Part shown: positions 1-8,717 of the stretch, in pieces | How the letters are laid out: each line of letters begins with the position of its first letter | Position numbering within the stretch: position 1 is the stretch's first letter | DNA from: Edaphobacter lichenicola | GTDB taxonomy: Bacteria > Acidobacteriota > Terriglobia > Terriglobales > Acidobacteriaceae | NCBI RefSeq assembly: GCF_014201315.1 | Contig: NZ_JACHDY010000003.1 | Coordinates: 310,001 to 374,000 of the forward strand | Length of the DNA stretch: 64,000 nt | Reading direction: 5' to 3' | Notes under the pieces: generated by a model | Told to the model about the DNA's origin: nothing | Seen by the model: only the letters and a program-made list of their open reading frames with translations | The model's database searches: none | Program-made: the position numbers and the translations under genes

Positions 1-1413
1 GTTGAGCTGCTGCAGGTAGTCGCGGATGGCCTGCTGATTGACTTCGGGGTATTCGGTGGGCCAGTCGTCTTCGTTGCCGAGGCCCCAGAGGAGGATGCTG
101 GGGTGGTTGTAGTGCTGGGCGATCATGTTGCGGAGGGTGCGGCGACCCATCTCCTGGAAGATGTCGTTGCCGATGCCGGCGCGGCACCAGGGGATCTCCT
201 CCCAGACGAGGATGCCGAGGCGGTCGCAGTGCTCGAGGACGCGGCGGGACTGCTGGTAGTGGGCGAGACGGATGAAGTTGACGCCCATGTCCTTGATGAG
301 CTGCATCTCCTGGTCGATGAGGTCGTCGGGCATGGCGGCGGCGTAGCCTGCGTGGTCTTCGTGACGATGGGTACCGCGGAGGAGGAGACGCTCGCCGTTG
401 AGTCTGAAGGGGCCGTGGGGGACGAACTCGGTGTGGCGAATGCCAAAAGTCTCGCGCGCGGTGTAGTCGGCGTCTGGGGTGTGGAGGGTGATGCGGCACT
501 CGTAGAGCTGTGGGTCGGTGGGGCTCCATAGCTGGGGCTTTGCGAGGGTGAAGGTGGTGAGTTCGGCTGTGTCCTGCCAGGGTGGGAGCTTGTGGGCTGA
601 TTGATGGACTGAGGTGCCTTTTGCGTCGACGACTTCGAGGGAGAGATTGATTGTTGTAGTGGAAGCGGATGGATTGTGCAGGGAGCCGAGGATCGTGATC
701 TTCGCGGGGCTTTGTGGTGTGGGTAGATCGGTGCGGATGTGGATCGTTTCGAGGGAGACAGCTGGGACGTAGACGAGATTTACGTGACGGTACAGGCCTC
801 CGTAGAGGCTGAAGTCGCTGAAGTCGGAGGGCATGCGGTCCTGATCGCGGGAGTTGTCGCAGAGGACGGAGATGGGGACGCCTGAGGGTTTCTTTGTCTT
901 TGATTTTGCCTGGGCTGCGGTGGGATCTGTTGCCTGGGACGCGTCGGGTAGTAGGTCGGTGATGTCGAAGACGAACTCGTCGTAGCCTCCGGTGTGTTTT
1001 CCCGCTGATTTTTCTCCTACATAGACAGTGGTGGTCTGGCCGGCTCCTTCGAAGTGAAGGAGGGTTCGTCCATTTGTGAAGGGATTGGCGATGGGGACGT
1101 GGGTGCGATACCAGCCGTTGCCACGATAGTAGGGGACGTCGGGGTCGCAGCCGTCGTAGGCGTTGAAGCAGTGGGGCATGGCGATGGGCTGCCAGACGGC
1201 GACCTCTTCGCTGTGCCATGCCTCCCATGGGCTGCCGAGAGAGCCCTGGAGGAACTCCCATCCTTCGCTGAGGCGACGCAAGTGGGGTGGGTTGGCGTTG
1301 GAGTTGGCGGGGTTGCCGAGGGTGGCGATGGAGGCTTGTAGCGGGAGAGCAGGGAGCCACGAGGCTGCGACTGCGGTCGCGCTAGTCTTCAGGAAGTTTC
1401 GTCGCGAGTACAT
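1..1413 (-). CDS. Glycoside hydrolase family 2 protein (beta-galactosidase/glucuronidase-like), 3' end cut by window edge
   Basis: Reading the minus strand from ATG at 1411-1413 gives 471 uninterrupted codons that run off the left edge. Residues 1-30 are a twin-arginine export signal (RRNFLKTSA followed by an Ala-rich stretch). A jelly-roll sugar-binding domain follows (YYRGNGWYRT, FEGAGQTTTVYV, GGYDEFVFDIT), then an Ig-like domain and the start of the TIM barrel (LRGTHRHEDHAGY, GVNFIRLAHY). LLWGLGNED near residue 445 carries the Asn-Glu pair that is the acid/base catalyst in GH2. The nucleophile Glu lies beyond the window. The gene is divergent from a ROK regulator and a GH105 enzyme, so a role in hydrolysing plant-type polysaccharide fragments outside the cytoplasm is inferred; the exact sugar cannot be read from sequence. 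Confidence 0.93.
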   Translation of the reverse strand, partial: MYSRRNFLKTSATAVAASWLPALPLQASIATLGNPANSNANPPHLRRLSEGWEFLQGSLGSPWEAWHSEEVAVWQPIAMPHCFNAYDGCDPDVPYYRGNGWYRTHVPIANPFTNGRTLLHFEGAGQTTTVYVGEKSAGKHTGGYDEFVFDITDLLPDASQATDPTAAQAKSKTKKPSGVPISVLCDNSRDQDRMPSDFSDFSLYGGLYRHVNLVYVPAVSLETIHIRTDLPTPQSPAKITILGSLHNPSASTTTINLSLEVVDAKGTSVHQSAHKLPPWQDTAELTTFTLAKPQLWSPTDPQLYECRITLHTPDADYTARETFGIRHTEFVPHGPFRLNGERLLLRGTHRHEDHAGYAAAMPDDLIDQEMQLIKDMGVNFIRLAHYQQSRRVLEHCDRLGILVWEEIPWCRAGIGNDIFQEMGRRTLRNMIAQHYNHPSILLWGLGNEDDWPTEYPEVNQQAIRDYLQQLN

Positions 1414-1476
1414 CGTGGTTGTGGCTCTCCTCTTGGACGCCTGACATACGTTTTAATGGAAATTCCGGGCTATTTG

Positions 1477-1495
1477 TATCGTTTGCGAAACAATA
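1477..1495. promoter_or_regulatory. Candidate operator palindrome between the GH2 and ROK genes
   Basis: TATcGTTT-GCG-AAACaATA is an inverted repeat pairing at 7 of 8 arm positions. It sits 64 bp upstream of the GH2 start and 178 bp upstream of the ROK start. ROK-family repressors bind dyads in promoters they control, so this is a reasonable target site, but binding is inference. Confidence 0.4.
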
Positions 1496-1672
1496 ATTCA
1501 AAGTATCTACAAAATGGTTGACCTCCAGTGATATAAAGACTCGTCGCGAAAGATGTCAAGCAAACGGCGGCTCGCGATGGATAGGAACGACAGTGCGGCG
1601 TTCGAGTTTGCCCACTTGATATGGTTTGATATGGATTCGCCCATTGATTTTATGAGACACGAAAGCTAAACA

Positions 1673-2845
1673 ATGCCCACCACGCAATCGACTCGATTTA
1701 CCTTTACCCGCAGGCAGAGCGCGTCGAACAAAACGCCACGCCAGATCAACCGGAACCTTGTCTTCAATCTGGTTCGCACACGGCAGCCGCTCTCGCGTGC
1801 CGATCTTGCTCGCGTCTCGGGCTTGCAGAGGAGCACGGTGTCGCTGATTGTGGAGGACCTGATTAAGGAGCGGTGGATTCTGGAGGGCTCGACGGGGCGG
1901 CCACCGCGGGGACGCAGGCCGACGTTTCTGGAGCTGAATCATCAACGTGTAGTGATTGCGCTGGATATTCATCCGTCGCAGACGACGGTTGCGGTGACCG
2001 ATCTTGGCGGCAAGATTGTGGCGCAGAATGTGGTGGAGTTGCCGGAGGATCCGAAGAAGGCGATTCAGCCGATTATTGCGGCGATTCGCAAGCTGATGGC
2101 GGCGCATAGCGATAAGTCGTTTGACGGGATTGGGATCAGCCTGCCGGGACGCGCCGATCCGTTGAGGGATGAGCCGATCTTTGCGCCGAACCTGAAGTGG
2201 CCGATCTCGAGTATCAAGTCGCGGATTCAGAAGGCTACGGGGCTGCGGGTTGAGATGGATAACGTTGCGAATGCGTGCGCGCTGTCGGAGGTGTGGTTCG
2301 GCGATAGCGATGGCCTGCATGATCTGGTGGTGGTGAACGTCTCGGAGGGCATTGGGACGGGGATCTTTGCGAATGGACAGGTGTTGCGTGGGGCGAACGG
2401 CATGGCGGGAGAGTTTGGCCATGTGCAGATGGAGATGAACGGGCCGCGGTGTGGCTGCGGGGGACGAGGGTGCTGGGAGACGGTCAGCTCGAATCGCGCT
2501 GGGCTGCGCTACTACGAGGAGATGAGTGGGGCGAGTGCGCCGCCTACGTTTGCGGCGCTGGTGAAGATGGCGCAGTCGCATGATGTGCATGCGGTCAAGG
2601 CGCTGGAGAAGATGTCTTTGTTTCTTGGGCGGGGGCTGAGGATGATTGCGAATGCGCTGGCACCGAGCGAGATTGTGGTGGTTGGGGATATTACGGCTGC
2701 GTGGTATCTGTTCGGGCCGATTGTTGAGGCGGAGCTGAAACAGAATGCTCTTTCGAAGGCGCCGCGGCTGCGGCCGGCGTTTGAAGGAAATACGGCGCGG
2801 CTGCGCAGTGCGGTGGCGCTGGTGATGAATGGGAGCCTGGTTTAG
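1673..2845 (+). CDS. ROK family transcriptional regulator
   Basis: This 390-residue protein has a winged helix-turn-helix at residues 22-85 (RADLARVSGLQRSTVSLIVEDL) fused to a ROK sugar-kinase-like domain. The hallmark GEFGH motif lies near residue 248, and the zinc-binding cysteine cluster CGCGGRGCW lies near 260-268. The length is usual for NagC/XylR/Mlc-type repressors. The ATG at 1673 has no strong ribosome site, but it is the first that keeps the helix-turn-helix intact. The stop almost touches the GH105 gene downstream, so both are probably one transcript, and the GH2 gene is divergent. This points to a sugar-responsive regulator of the local glycan-degradation genes; the effector sugar is unknown. 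Confidence 0.9.
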   Translation: MPTTQSTRFTFTRRQSASNKTPRQINRNLVFNLVRTRQPLSRADLARVSGLQRSTVSLIVEDLIKERWILEGSTGRPPRGRRPTFLELNHQRVVIALDIHPSQTTVAVTDLGGKIVAQNVVELPEDPKKAIQPIIAAIRKLMAAHSDKSFDGIGISLPGRADPLRDEPIFAPNLKWPISSIKSRIQKATGLRVEMDNVANACALSEVWFGDSDGLHDLVVVNVSEGIGTGIFANGQVLRGANGMAGEFGHVQMEMNGPRCGCGGRGCWETVSSNRAGLRYYEEMSGASAPPTFAALVKMAQSHDVHAVKALEKMSLFLGRGLRMIANALAPSEIVVVGDITAAWYLFGPIVEAELKQNALSKAPRLRPAFEGNTARLRSAVALVMNGSLV

Positions 2846-2846
2846 G

Positions 2847-4100
2847 ATGACGATGTTTCTTTCGGATTTTGGGGTGCTTCGGTTGCGGGGTACTGGTGGG
2901 GTTTCGCGGGCTCGATTGGTGGCAAGAACTTCGTGTGGCCTTGTTCTGGGTGCACTTGTCAGTGCTGGTTCGATGAGTGTGTTTGCGCAGAGTGCTCCGG
3001 TGGCTCCTGCGGCGAAGGTTGTACCGGTGGACGGGAACGCGGCGGGAGATGCGCCGGATGATCCGGGGCCGCTGGCGACGGGACTCTCGGCGGAGTTGAA
3101 GCCGAAGGCGATCGATGCGGCGATAAAGAAGGTTGCGGACTGGCAGGTTGTTTACGCAGAGCCGCACTTCAATAAGCAGTGGACGTTTGCGGCGCTCTAC
3201 GATGGGCTGCTGGCGGCTTCGAAGACGACCGGCGATCCGAAGTATCGCGATGCGGTGCTGCATCTGGCGGAGCGATCGGAGTGGACGCTGCTCGATGCGC
3301 GGTTTCCTCACGCCGATGATCAGGCTCTGGGGCAGGCTTATCTGGATCTCTATCGCGACGATACGCAGCCGGTGCGGATGGCGGATACGAAGGCGATTAT
3401 GGATCGTCTGATTGTGCGGGAGGATGATCCTGACAAGCTGCTGTGGTGGTGGTGCGATGCGCTGTTCATGTCGCCTCCTGTGCTTTCGCGGATGTATGCG
3501 ATTACGAAGGACCGGAAGTATCTGGACTATATGGATCGTGAGTGGTGGCGTACGTCGGGGAGCCTCTACAGCCCGGAGGAGCATCTTTACTTTCGCGACA
3601 GCCGGTACTTCACGAAGAAACAGGAGAACGGCAAGCCGATCTTCTGGTCGCGCGGCAATGGCTGGGTGATGGGTGCGCTGGTGAATGTGCTGCGGATTAT
3701 GCCGGCGGACTATCCTTCGCGGCCGAAGTACGTGGCGCAGTTTCGCGAGATGGCGGAGAGGCTAGCGGCGATTCAGAGTCCGGATGGCTTGTGGCGGTCG
3801 GGGCTGCTGGATCCGGAGTCTTACGATCTGCCGGAGGTGTCGGGGTCGGCGTTCTTTACGTATGCGATGGCGTATGGGATCAATGAGAAGATTCTTGATC
3901 GCAAGACTTACCTTCCGGTGGTGGAGAGGTCGTGGAAGGGAATGCTGGGGCACATCTATGCGGATGGGCGGCTGGGTTCGATTCAGCCGATTGATGGGCA
4001 GCCGGGCAAGTTCAAGCCTTCGGCGAGCTATGTGTATGGTGTGGGCGGGTTCCTGATGGCGGGCTCGGAGATGCATCGGCTGGCTGCATCGAAGCGCTAG
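2847..4100 (+). CDS. Glycoside hydrolase family 105 (unsaturated glycuronyl hydrolase, YteR/RmrU-like)
   Basis: Residues from the ATG at 2847 give 417 aa; an in-frame upstream ATG at 2829 would overlap the ROK gene by 17 bp. A hydrophobic export signal ends near AQSAP at about residue 50. The (alpha/alpha)6-barrel domain shows family-typical blocks: HFNKQWTFAALYDG, HADDQALGQAY with the catalytic-region Asp, KLLWWWCDALFMSPPVL near 198, and YFRDSRYF and FWSRGNGWVMGALV near 265. GH105 enzymes remove the 4,5-unsaturated uronic acid left by polysaccharide lyases on rhamnogalacturonan-type oligosaccharides. Its coupling with ROK and GH2 genes supports a small glycan-utilisation locus. Confidence 0.92.
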   Translation: MTMFLSDFGVLRLRGTGGVSRARLVARTSCGLVLGALVSAGSMSVFAQSAPVAPAAKVVPVDGNAAGDAPDDPGPLATGLSAELKPKAIDAAIKKVADWQVVYAEPHFNKQWTFAALYDGLLAASKTTGDPKYRDAVLHLAERSEWTLLDARFPHADDQALGQAYLDLYRDDTQPVRMADTKAIMDRLIVREDDPDKLLWWWCDALFMSPPVLSRMYAITKDRKYLDYMDREWWRTSGSLYSPEEHLYFRDSRYFTKKQENGKPIFWSRGNGWVMGALVNVLRIMPADYPSRPKYVAQFREMAERLAAIQSPDGLWRSGLLDPESYDLPEVSGSAFFTYAMAYGINEKILDRKTYLPVVERSWKGMLGHIYADGRLGSIQPIDGQPGKFKPSASYVYGVGGFLMAGSEMHRLAASKR

Positions 4101-4333
4101 GCGGTATTGGACAGTAGCGGCAGGGTGGAAAGGGACGAGCGGTTTGGGCGGGACGGAGTTCGTCGGGATCCTTCGCTCCGCTCAGGATGACAGCAAAAGC
4201 ATGACTTCCGTGAGAGCTGGAGTTGTCGCAGTGGCTGGCCTGGTGGTAAGGGATTGGCTCGTGAAGGCACTAGCTTCCAGATGTTGGCTACCTCTTTGCA
4301 ATGAATGATTTACCAAATTGAAAGACTGTTTAC
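4101..4333. other. Intergenic region before the fad operon
   Basis: No gene is supported here. It holds a short imperfect hairpin around 4167-4190 (GATCCTTCGCTCCGCTCAGG, with ATCCT/AGGAT arms) resembling a palindromic motif scattered through many genomes. The GH105 transcript could end here, but there is no T-tract. Confidence 0.4.
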
Positions 4334-4363
4334 TTGACGGACTGAATGGTCATTCAGTATGCT
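4334..4363 (+). promoter_or_regulatory. fad operon promoter with a dyad operator in the -35/-10 spacer
   Basis: TTGACG at 4334-4339 and TATGCT at 4358-4363 are spaced by 18 bp and form a good sigma-70-type promoter. The spacer is occupied by a perfect inverted repeat ACTGAATG-GT-CATTCAGT at 4341-4358. The sequence resembles the TGAATG...CATTCA operators of TetR-type FadR repressors of fatty-acid degradation. The layout implies repression by occlusion of RNA polymerase, probably relieved by acyl-CoA. No TetR gene lies in the window, so the repressor would be encoded elsewhere. Confidence 0.75.
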
Positions 4364-4404
4364 TCGCATCGTTCGGGTATTCCTGCCCGCCGGAGCCTTT
4401 GACC

Positions 4405-6924
4405 ATGCCTTCCAGCACTATCGAAGCACCCACGCCGCAGAGTTCGGCAAAGCCTAGCCCGTCCCGGGATCACAGACAGATCAACAAGGTTGCTGTGCTT
4501 GGCGCGGGGACCATGGGGTCGCGTATCGCGGCGCACATTGCCAATGCTGGGTTGCCGGTGGTTCTGCTGGATATTGTTCCGCCGGGCATCGACGCTGGTG
4601 CTCCGAAGCAGGAGCGGAACAAGTTTGTGCTGGCGGCGATGGATGGGTTGAAGAAGTCGAAGCCTGCGGCATTTTATGCGGTGGAGAGTGCGCGGCTGAT
4701 CACGATTGGCAACTTCGAGGACGATCTGGCTTTGATTGCGGATTGCGACTGGATCATCGAGGTGGTGGCGGAGAATCTTGAGATCAAGCGGGCGCTGCTG
4801 GAGAAGGTGCAGCAACATCGGCGCAAGGACTCGATACTTACTAGCAATACGAGCGGGTTGCCGATTCACAAGATCGTGGAAGGGATGCCGATGGAGCTGC
4901 GGCGCCATTGGTTTGGGACGCACTTCTTCAATCCGCCGCGGTATATGCGGCTGCTTGAGGTGATTCAGACTCCGGATACGGACCCGGCGGATATTGCGGC
5001 GGTGGAACACTTCTGCGATCTGCGGCTGGGGAAGGCGATTGTTCACTCGCACGATACGCCGAACTTTATTGCGAATCGTATCGGCACGTTTTCGATGGGA
5101 AATGCGATTCGGTTGATGCAGGGGCAGGGGCTGACGATTGAAGAGGTCGATACGTTGACCGGCTCTGCGCTGGGCTGGCCGAAGACGGGGACGTTCCGGT
5201 TGGGCGATATGGTTGGCGTGGATGTGCTGGCGCATGTGGCGACGAACTTTTCCGCGCAGGCGGCGAAGATCAAGGATGAGCGTGCCGAGGTTACGCTGGC
5301 GCCATTCATCGGCACGATGCTCGAGAGGAAGTGGCTCGGGGATAAGACGAAGCAGGGCTTTTACAAGAAGGAAGGCAAAGACGCGGAGGGGCGCGATCTG
5401 CGGCATGTTCTGGACTGGCAGACGCTGGACTATAAGCCGAGCACGCGGCCGAAGTTTCAGGCGATCGAGATGGCGAAGAATGTGGAGTCGACGCCTGCTC
5501 GAATTGCGCAGCTGTTGCATGCGGATGCGACGAAGGATAAGGCGGCTGCGTTTTACTGGCCGCTGCTGACGGAGCTGTTTACGTACAGTGCGAACCGGGT
5601 GCCGGAGATTGCGGACAACATCGTTGAGATCGACCAGGCGATGAAGACGGGGTTCAACTGGGAGCTTGGTCCGTTTGAGATGTTCGATGCTGCGGGTGTG
5701 CGCGCTACGACGGAGAAGATGCGCGCTGCGGGTGCGCCGGTTTCGGCGAACGTGGAGAAGCTGCTGGCTTATGCGGAGAAGCATGGGGAGTCGAATCCTA
5801 CGTGGTACAAGGATGATGCTTCGGTCGCTTCGGGACGGTTGTTCTTCGATCCTGTCAGCGGGGAGTACAAGCCGGTTGTGACGGCGGAGGGAGTGACCTC
5901 GCTGGGGGTGATCAAGAAGGCGAATGGGGTGGTGAAAAAGAATCCGGGCGCGTCCGTCATCGATCTGGGGGATGGTGTGGCTGCGATTGAGTTGCACTCG
6001 AAGATGAACGCGCTGGGCGATGACATCGTGAATCTGATTACGCAGACGCTGAAGCCTTCGAGCGATATTGTTGGCGACTTCGAGGCTTTTGTTATCACGG
6101 GGGACTCTGCGAATTTTTCGGTTGGCGCGAACCTGATGCAACTTCTTCTGGGGATTCAGGAGGAGGAGTGGGACGAGGTGGAGATGGCGGTGCGCGCGTT
6201 CCAGAATATGACGCAGGCGATCAAGTTCTGTTCGCGGCCGTTGGTGGTTGCGCCCTATGGAATGTGCCTGGGCGGGGGCGTGGAGATTTCGCTTCATGGG
6301 GCTGCGCGTCAGCCGCACTCGGAGTTGTATATGGGTCTGGTGGAGGCTGGGGTGGGGTTGATTCCTGGCGGCGGCGGCTGCAAGGAGATGACGATTCGGT
6401 CGGTGGAGGCGGGGTCGAGCATTCGTCCGGATGCTCGTGGTGAGGGCGTGGAAATCTTTGAGGCGCTGAAGAAGAACTTCGAGACGATTGCGATGGCGAA
6501 GGTCTCGACCAGTGCAGCGGAGGCTCGTTCGTTTGGATTCTTCAAGCCGTCGGACAGCATTACGATGAATCGCGAACGGCTGTTGACGGATGCGAAGACG
6601 AAGGCTCGCGCGATCGCCGATGCTGGTTACAGTGCGCCTGCGCCGCGTACCGACATCGCGGCTGCTGGGGAGAATGCGCTGGCTACGCTGAAGTTGGCGG
6701 TGTGGACGATGCGGGAGGGGCAGTACATCTCCGATCATGATGCGAAGATTGCGAACTGGGTCGCGTATGCGCTGTGCGGGGGCAAGGTTACGCCGGGGAC
6801 GCCGGTGACGGAGCAGTATCTGCTGGATCTGGAGCGCGAGGCTTTTCTGTCGTTGTGTGGAGAGAAGAAGACGCAGGAGCGAATTGCGTTTACGTTGAAG
6901 ACGGGCAAGCCTTTGCGGAATTAG
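4405..6924 (+). CDS. fadN: 3-hydroxyacyl-CoA dehydrogenase/enoyl-CoA hydratase fusion (FadN-type)
   Basis: The start at 4405 is chosen because GGAG lies 9 nt upstream and the promoter ends before it; the longer reading from 4318 would begin upstream of the promoter. The product has 839 aa. An NAD-binding Rossmann fold opens the protein (VAVLGAGTMGSRIA, residues 28-41), followed by the dehydrogenase domains (NTSGLPI, HFFNPPRYM, FIANRIG). A crotonase-fold enoyl-CoA hydratase occupies roughly 515-740 (GMCLGGGVEISLHG near 620, GLIPGGGGCKEM). Dehydrogenase-first order matches Bacillus FadN rather than E. coli FadB. It performs hydration and NAD-dependent oxidation in beta-oxidation, probably with the thiolase encoded next. 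Confidence 0.93.
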   Translation: MPSSTIEAPTPQSSAKPSPSRDHRQINKVAVLGAGTMGSRIAAHIANAGLPVVLLDIVPPGIDAGAPKQERNKFVLAAMDGLKKSKPAAFYAVESARLITIGNFEDDLALIADCDWIIEVVAENLEIKRALLEKVQQHRRKDSILTSNTSGLPIHKIVEGMPMELRRHWFGTHFFNPPRYMRLLEVIQTPDTDPADIAAVEHFCDLRLGKAIVHSHDTPNFIANRIGTFSMGNAIRLMQGQGLTIEEVDTLTGSALGWPKTGTFRLGDMVGVDVLAHVATNFSAQAAKIKDERAEVTLAPFIGTMLERKWLGDKTKQGFYKKEGKDAEGRDLRHVLDWQTLDYKPSTRPKFQAIEMAKNVESTPARIAQLLHADATKDKAAAFYWPLLTELFTYSANRVPEIADNIVEIDQAMKTGFNWELGPFEMFDAAGVRATTEKMRAAGAPVSANVEKLLAYAEKHGESNPTWYKDDASVASGRLFFDPVSGEYKPVVTAEGVTSLGVIKKANGVVKKNPGASVIDLGDGVAAIELHSKMNALGDDIVNLITQTLKPSSDIVGDFEAFVITGDSANFSVGANLMQLLLGIQEEEWDEVEMAVRAFQNMTQAIKFCSRPLVVAPYGMCLGGGVEISLHGAARQPHSELYMGLVEAGVGLIPGGGGCKEMTIRSVEAGSSIRPDARGEGVEIFEALKKNFETIAMAKVSTSAAEARSFGFFKPSDSITMNRERLLTDAKTKARAIADAGYSAPAPRTDIAAAGENALATLKLAVWTMREGQYISDHDAKIANWVAYALCGGKVTPGTPVTEQYLLDLEREAFLSLCGEKKTQERIAFTLKTGKPLRN

Positions 6925-6959
6925 CAGTTCCTGTTCGCTGCTGGGTTTGCAAGTTAACG

Positions 6960-7003
6960 ATAGGTTTATCTACTTATAGATAGGTTCATCTATAGGTTTA
7001 TAT
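6960..7003. repeat. Three short direct repeats between fadN and fadA
   Basis: ATAGGTTTATCTA (6960), ATAGGTTCATCTA (6980) and ATAGGTTTATA (6992) occur in an AT-rich stretch unlike the surrounding coding DNA. Spacings are 20 and 12 bp. They could be regulator half-sites or a slippage product; function is unknown. Confidence 0.5.
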
Positions 7004-7050
7004 ACGGTCTTCGGAGTAGATTCGGAGACAGAAGTCGGGAGTTAGTGGTT

Positions 7051-8229
7051 ATGAAAGACGTCATTATCGCCTCTGCTGTTCGGACCGCCGTTGGGAAGGC
7101 TCCTCGCGGCACTCTTCGTAGCACGCGGCCGGATGATCTGGCTGCCTTTGCAATCTCTGGTGCGTTGGAACGTATTCCGCAGCTTGATAAGGCGGAGATT
7201 GAGGATGTGATTCTGGGCTGTGCGATGCCTGAGGCAGAGCAGGGGATGAATGTGGCGAAGGTTGCCAGCTTCCGTGCGGGGTTGCCGGTTACGACTGCGG
7301 GGATGACGATCAATCGCTATTGCGCTTCGGGGTTGCAGTCGATTGCGCTGGCTGCGGACAGGATTCGCGGCGGGTCTGCGGATTGCATTGTTGCGGGTGG
7401 CACGGAGAGCATGTCGTATGTGCCGTTCGGCGGCAACAAGATCTCGGTGAACCCGTGGCTGGTAGAGAACTATCCGGGGTCGTATATGTCGATGGGGCTG
7501 ACTGCGGAGCGGGTGGCGACTCACTATGGGATCACTCGCGAGCAGATGGATCAGTTTTCGTATGAGAGCCATCAGAAGGCTCTGGCTGCGATTGCGGCTG
7601 GGAAGTTCGAGGATGAGATTGTTTCGGTGACGGTTACAAATACTGTGCCAAATGGGAAGAAGGCGAAGACGACCGAGTCGATGTTCAAGCAGGATGAGGG
7701 GCCGCGTGCCGATACGTCGCTTGAGGCGCTGGCGAAGCTGAAGCCAGTGTTTCATGCGAAGGGAACGGTGACAGCGGGAAACTCCAGCCAGACGTCGGAT
7801 GGAGCGGCGGCGGCGGTGGTGATGTCGGCCGACCGTGCGGCGCAGCTTGGCATCAAGCCGATGGGTAAGTTTCTTGCGTTCGCTTACGCGGGGTGTGATC
7901 CGGAGGAGATGGGGATTGGGCCGATCCATGCGATTCCCAAGGTGTTGAAGATGGCTGGGCTTTCGGTTGAGGATATTGATCTCTTTGAGTTGAACGAGGC
8001 GTTTGCGGCACAGTCGCTGGCGGTGTTGAAGGTGCTGGGCATCGATCCGGCGAAGGTGAATGTGAATGGCGGCGCGATTGCGCTTGGGCATCCGCTTGGT
8101 TGCACCGGGGCAAAGTTGACGGCTACGCTGCTGCGGGAGATGGCTCGGCGGAAGGTGAAGTATGGGATTGTGACGATGTGTGTTGGGGGCGGGATGGGAG
8201 CGGCTGGTATCTATGAGGCTATGAATTAG
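7051..8229 (+). CDS. fadA: Acetyl-CoA acyltransferase (thiolase)
   Basis: ATG at 7051 is preceded by GGGAG at 7037-7041; an in-frame GTG at 7045 adds two residues. The 392-residue length is normal for a thiolase. The acyl-accepting Cys is in [10 protein letters not shown] (about residue 91). The C-terminal catalytic pair is [11 protein letters not shown] (His about 347) and [13 protein letters not shown] (Cys about 377). It carries out the thiolytic cleavage step of fatty-acid beta-oxidation in the cytoplasm. It lies between fadN and fadE in the order seen in the Bacillus fadNAE operon, and probably shares the promoter at 4334. Confidence 0.95.
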   Translation: MKDVIIASAVRTAVGKAPRGTLRSTRPDDLAAFAISGALERIPQLDKAEIEDVILGCAMPEAEQGMNVAKVASFRAGLPVTTAGMTINRYCASGLQSIALAADRIRGGSADCIVAGGTESMSYVPFGGNKISVNPWLVENYPGSYMSMGLTAERVATHYGITREQMDQFSYESHQKALAAIAAGKFEDEIVSVTVTNTVPNGKKAKTTESMFKQDEGPRADTSLEALAKLKPVFHAKGTVTAGNSSQTSDGAAAAVVMSADRAAQLGIKPMGKFLAFAYAGCDPEEMGIGPIHAIPKVLKMAGLSVEDIDLFELNEAFAAQSLAVLKVLGIDPAKVNVNGGAIALGHPLGCTGAKLTATLLREMARRKVKYGIVTMCVGGGMGAAGIYEAMN

Positions 8230-8232
8230 AGA

Positions 8233-8676
8233 ATGCGTACGTACTCCAAGTCGGATCGAAGAGCCTGGAACCGATTGCGTCCAGCGGGCCGGAGTGATTG
8301 GCGTCAGATTCGAGTGGTGAGTGGATATGTAGCTGTGATTGCGGTGGTTGTCGCAGTAGGTTTCTTTGTCAAACACCGGCACCATCAAGAGATTCAACAA
8401 CACTGGAAGTGCGCCACAGCTATCGTCGAAGAGGTTCACTCCGAAGAGATACGGACCGTGAGCTATGCCAAAGGTGGCAGAACGGCGCTCTACCAAGTTT
8501 CAATTCTGGCGAAGTATGTCTCGGACGGCGTAGAGCATGAACGGTGGATTACCGTGGAACAACCGCCGGTATCGCTGGCAGAAGCCCAGCTGCAGACGTT
8601 TCGCTGGAAGGGGCAACATTGTGTTGTTCGATGGAAGGCAGCCGCACCTGAAGATTTGATCGCTGAAGTGGAATAG
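8233..8676 (+). CDS. Small membrane-anchored protein of unknown function (DUF3592-like)
   Basis: The gene starts three bases after the fadA stop, so translation is probably coupled. The 147-residue product has a basic N-terminus, one membrane segment at about 29-46 (VVSGYVAVIAVVVAVGFFV), and a beta-rich outer domain of about 95 residues. The general pattern (CATAIVEEVHSEE, YQVSILAKYVSDGVEHERW, WKGQHCVVRW) resembles DUF3592 proteins. It contains two cysteines (in HWKCATA and KGQHCVVRW). Family assignment is tentative. Its place between a thiolase and an acyl-CoA dehydrogenase suggests co-expression with beta-oxidation but not a defined step. Confidence 0.7.
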   Translation: MRTYSKSDRRAWNRLRPAGRSDWRQIRVVSGYVAVIAVVVAVGFFVKHRHHQEIQQHWKCATAIVEEVHSEEIRTVSYAKGGRTALYQVSILAKYVSDGVEHERWITVEQPPVSLAEAQLQTFRWKGQHCVVRWKAAAPEDLIAEVE

Positions 8677-8717
8677 TTCGCAACTTTGAGCGCAGAAGCT
8701 ACAGAAGGAGTAACACC

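Noticed and set aside
103..531. Plus-strand reading at the left edge
   Set aside because: It is the complement of the GH2 gene, whose minus-strand translation has clear family motifs.
4354..6738. 794-residue minus-strand reading opposite fadN
   Set aside because: Arg/His/Leu-rich antisense shadow of a well-supported gene, with no domain and no ribosome site.
7042..8496. 484-residue minus-strand reading opposite fadA
   Set aside because: Antisense shadow of the thiolase gene, no recognisable motif.
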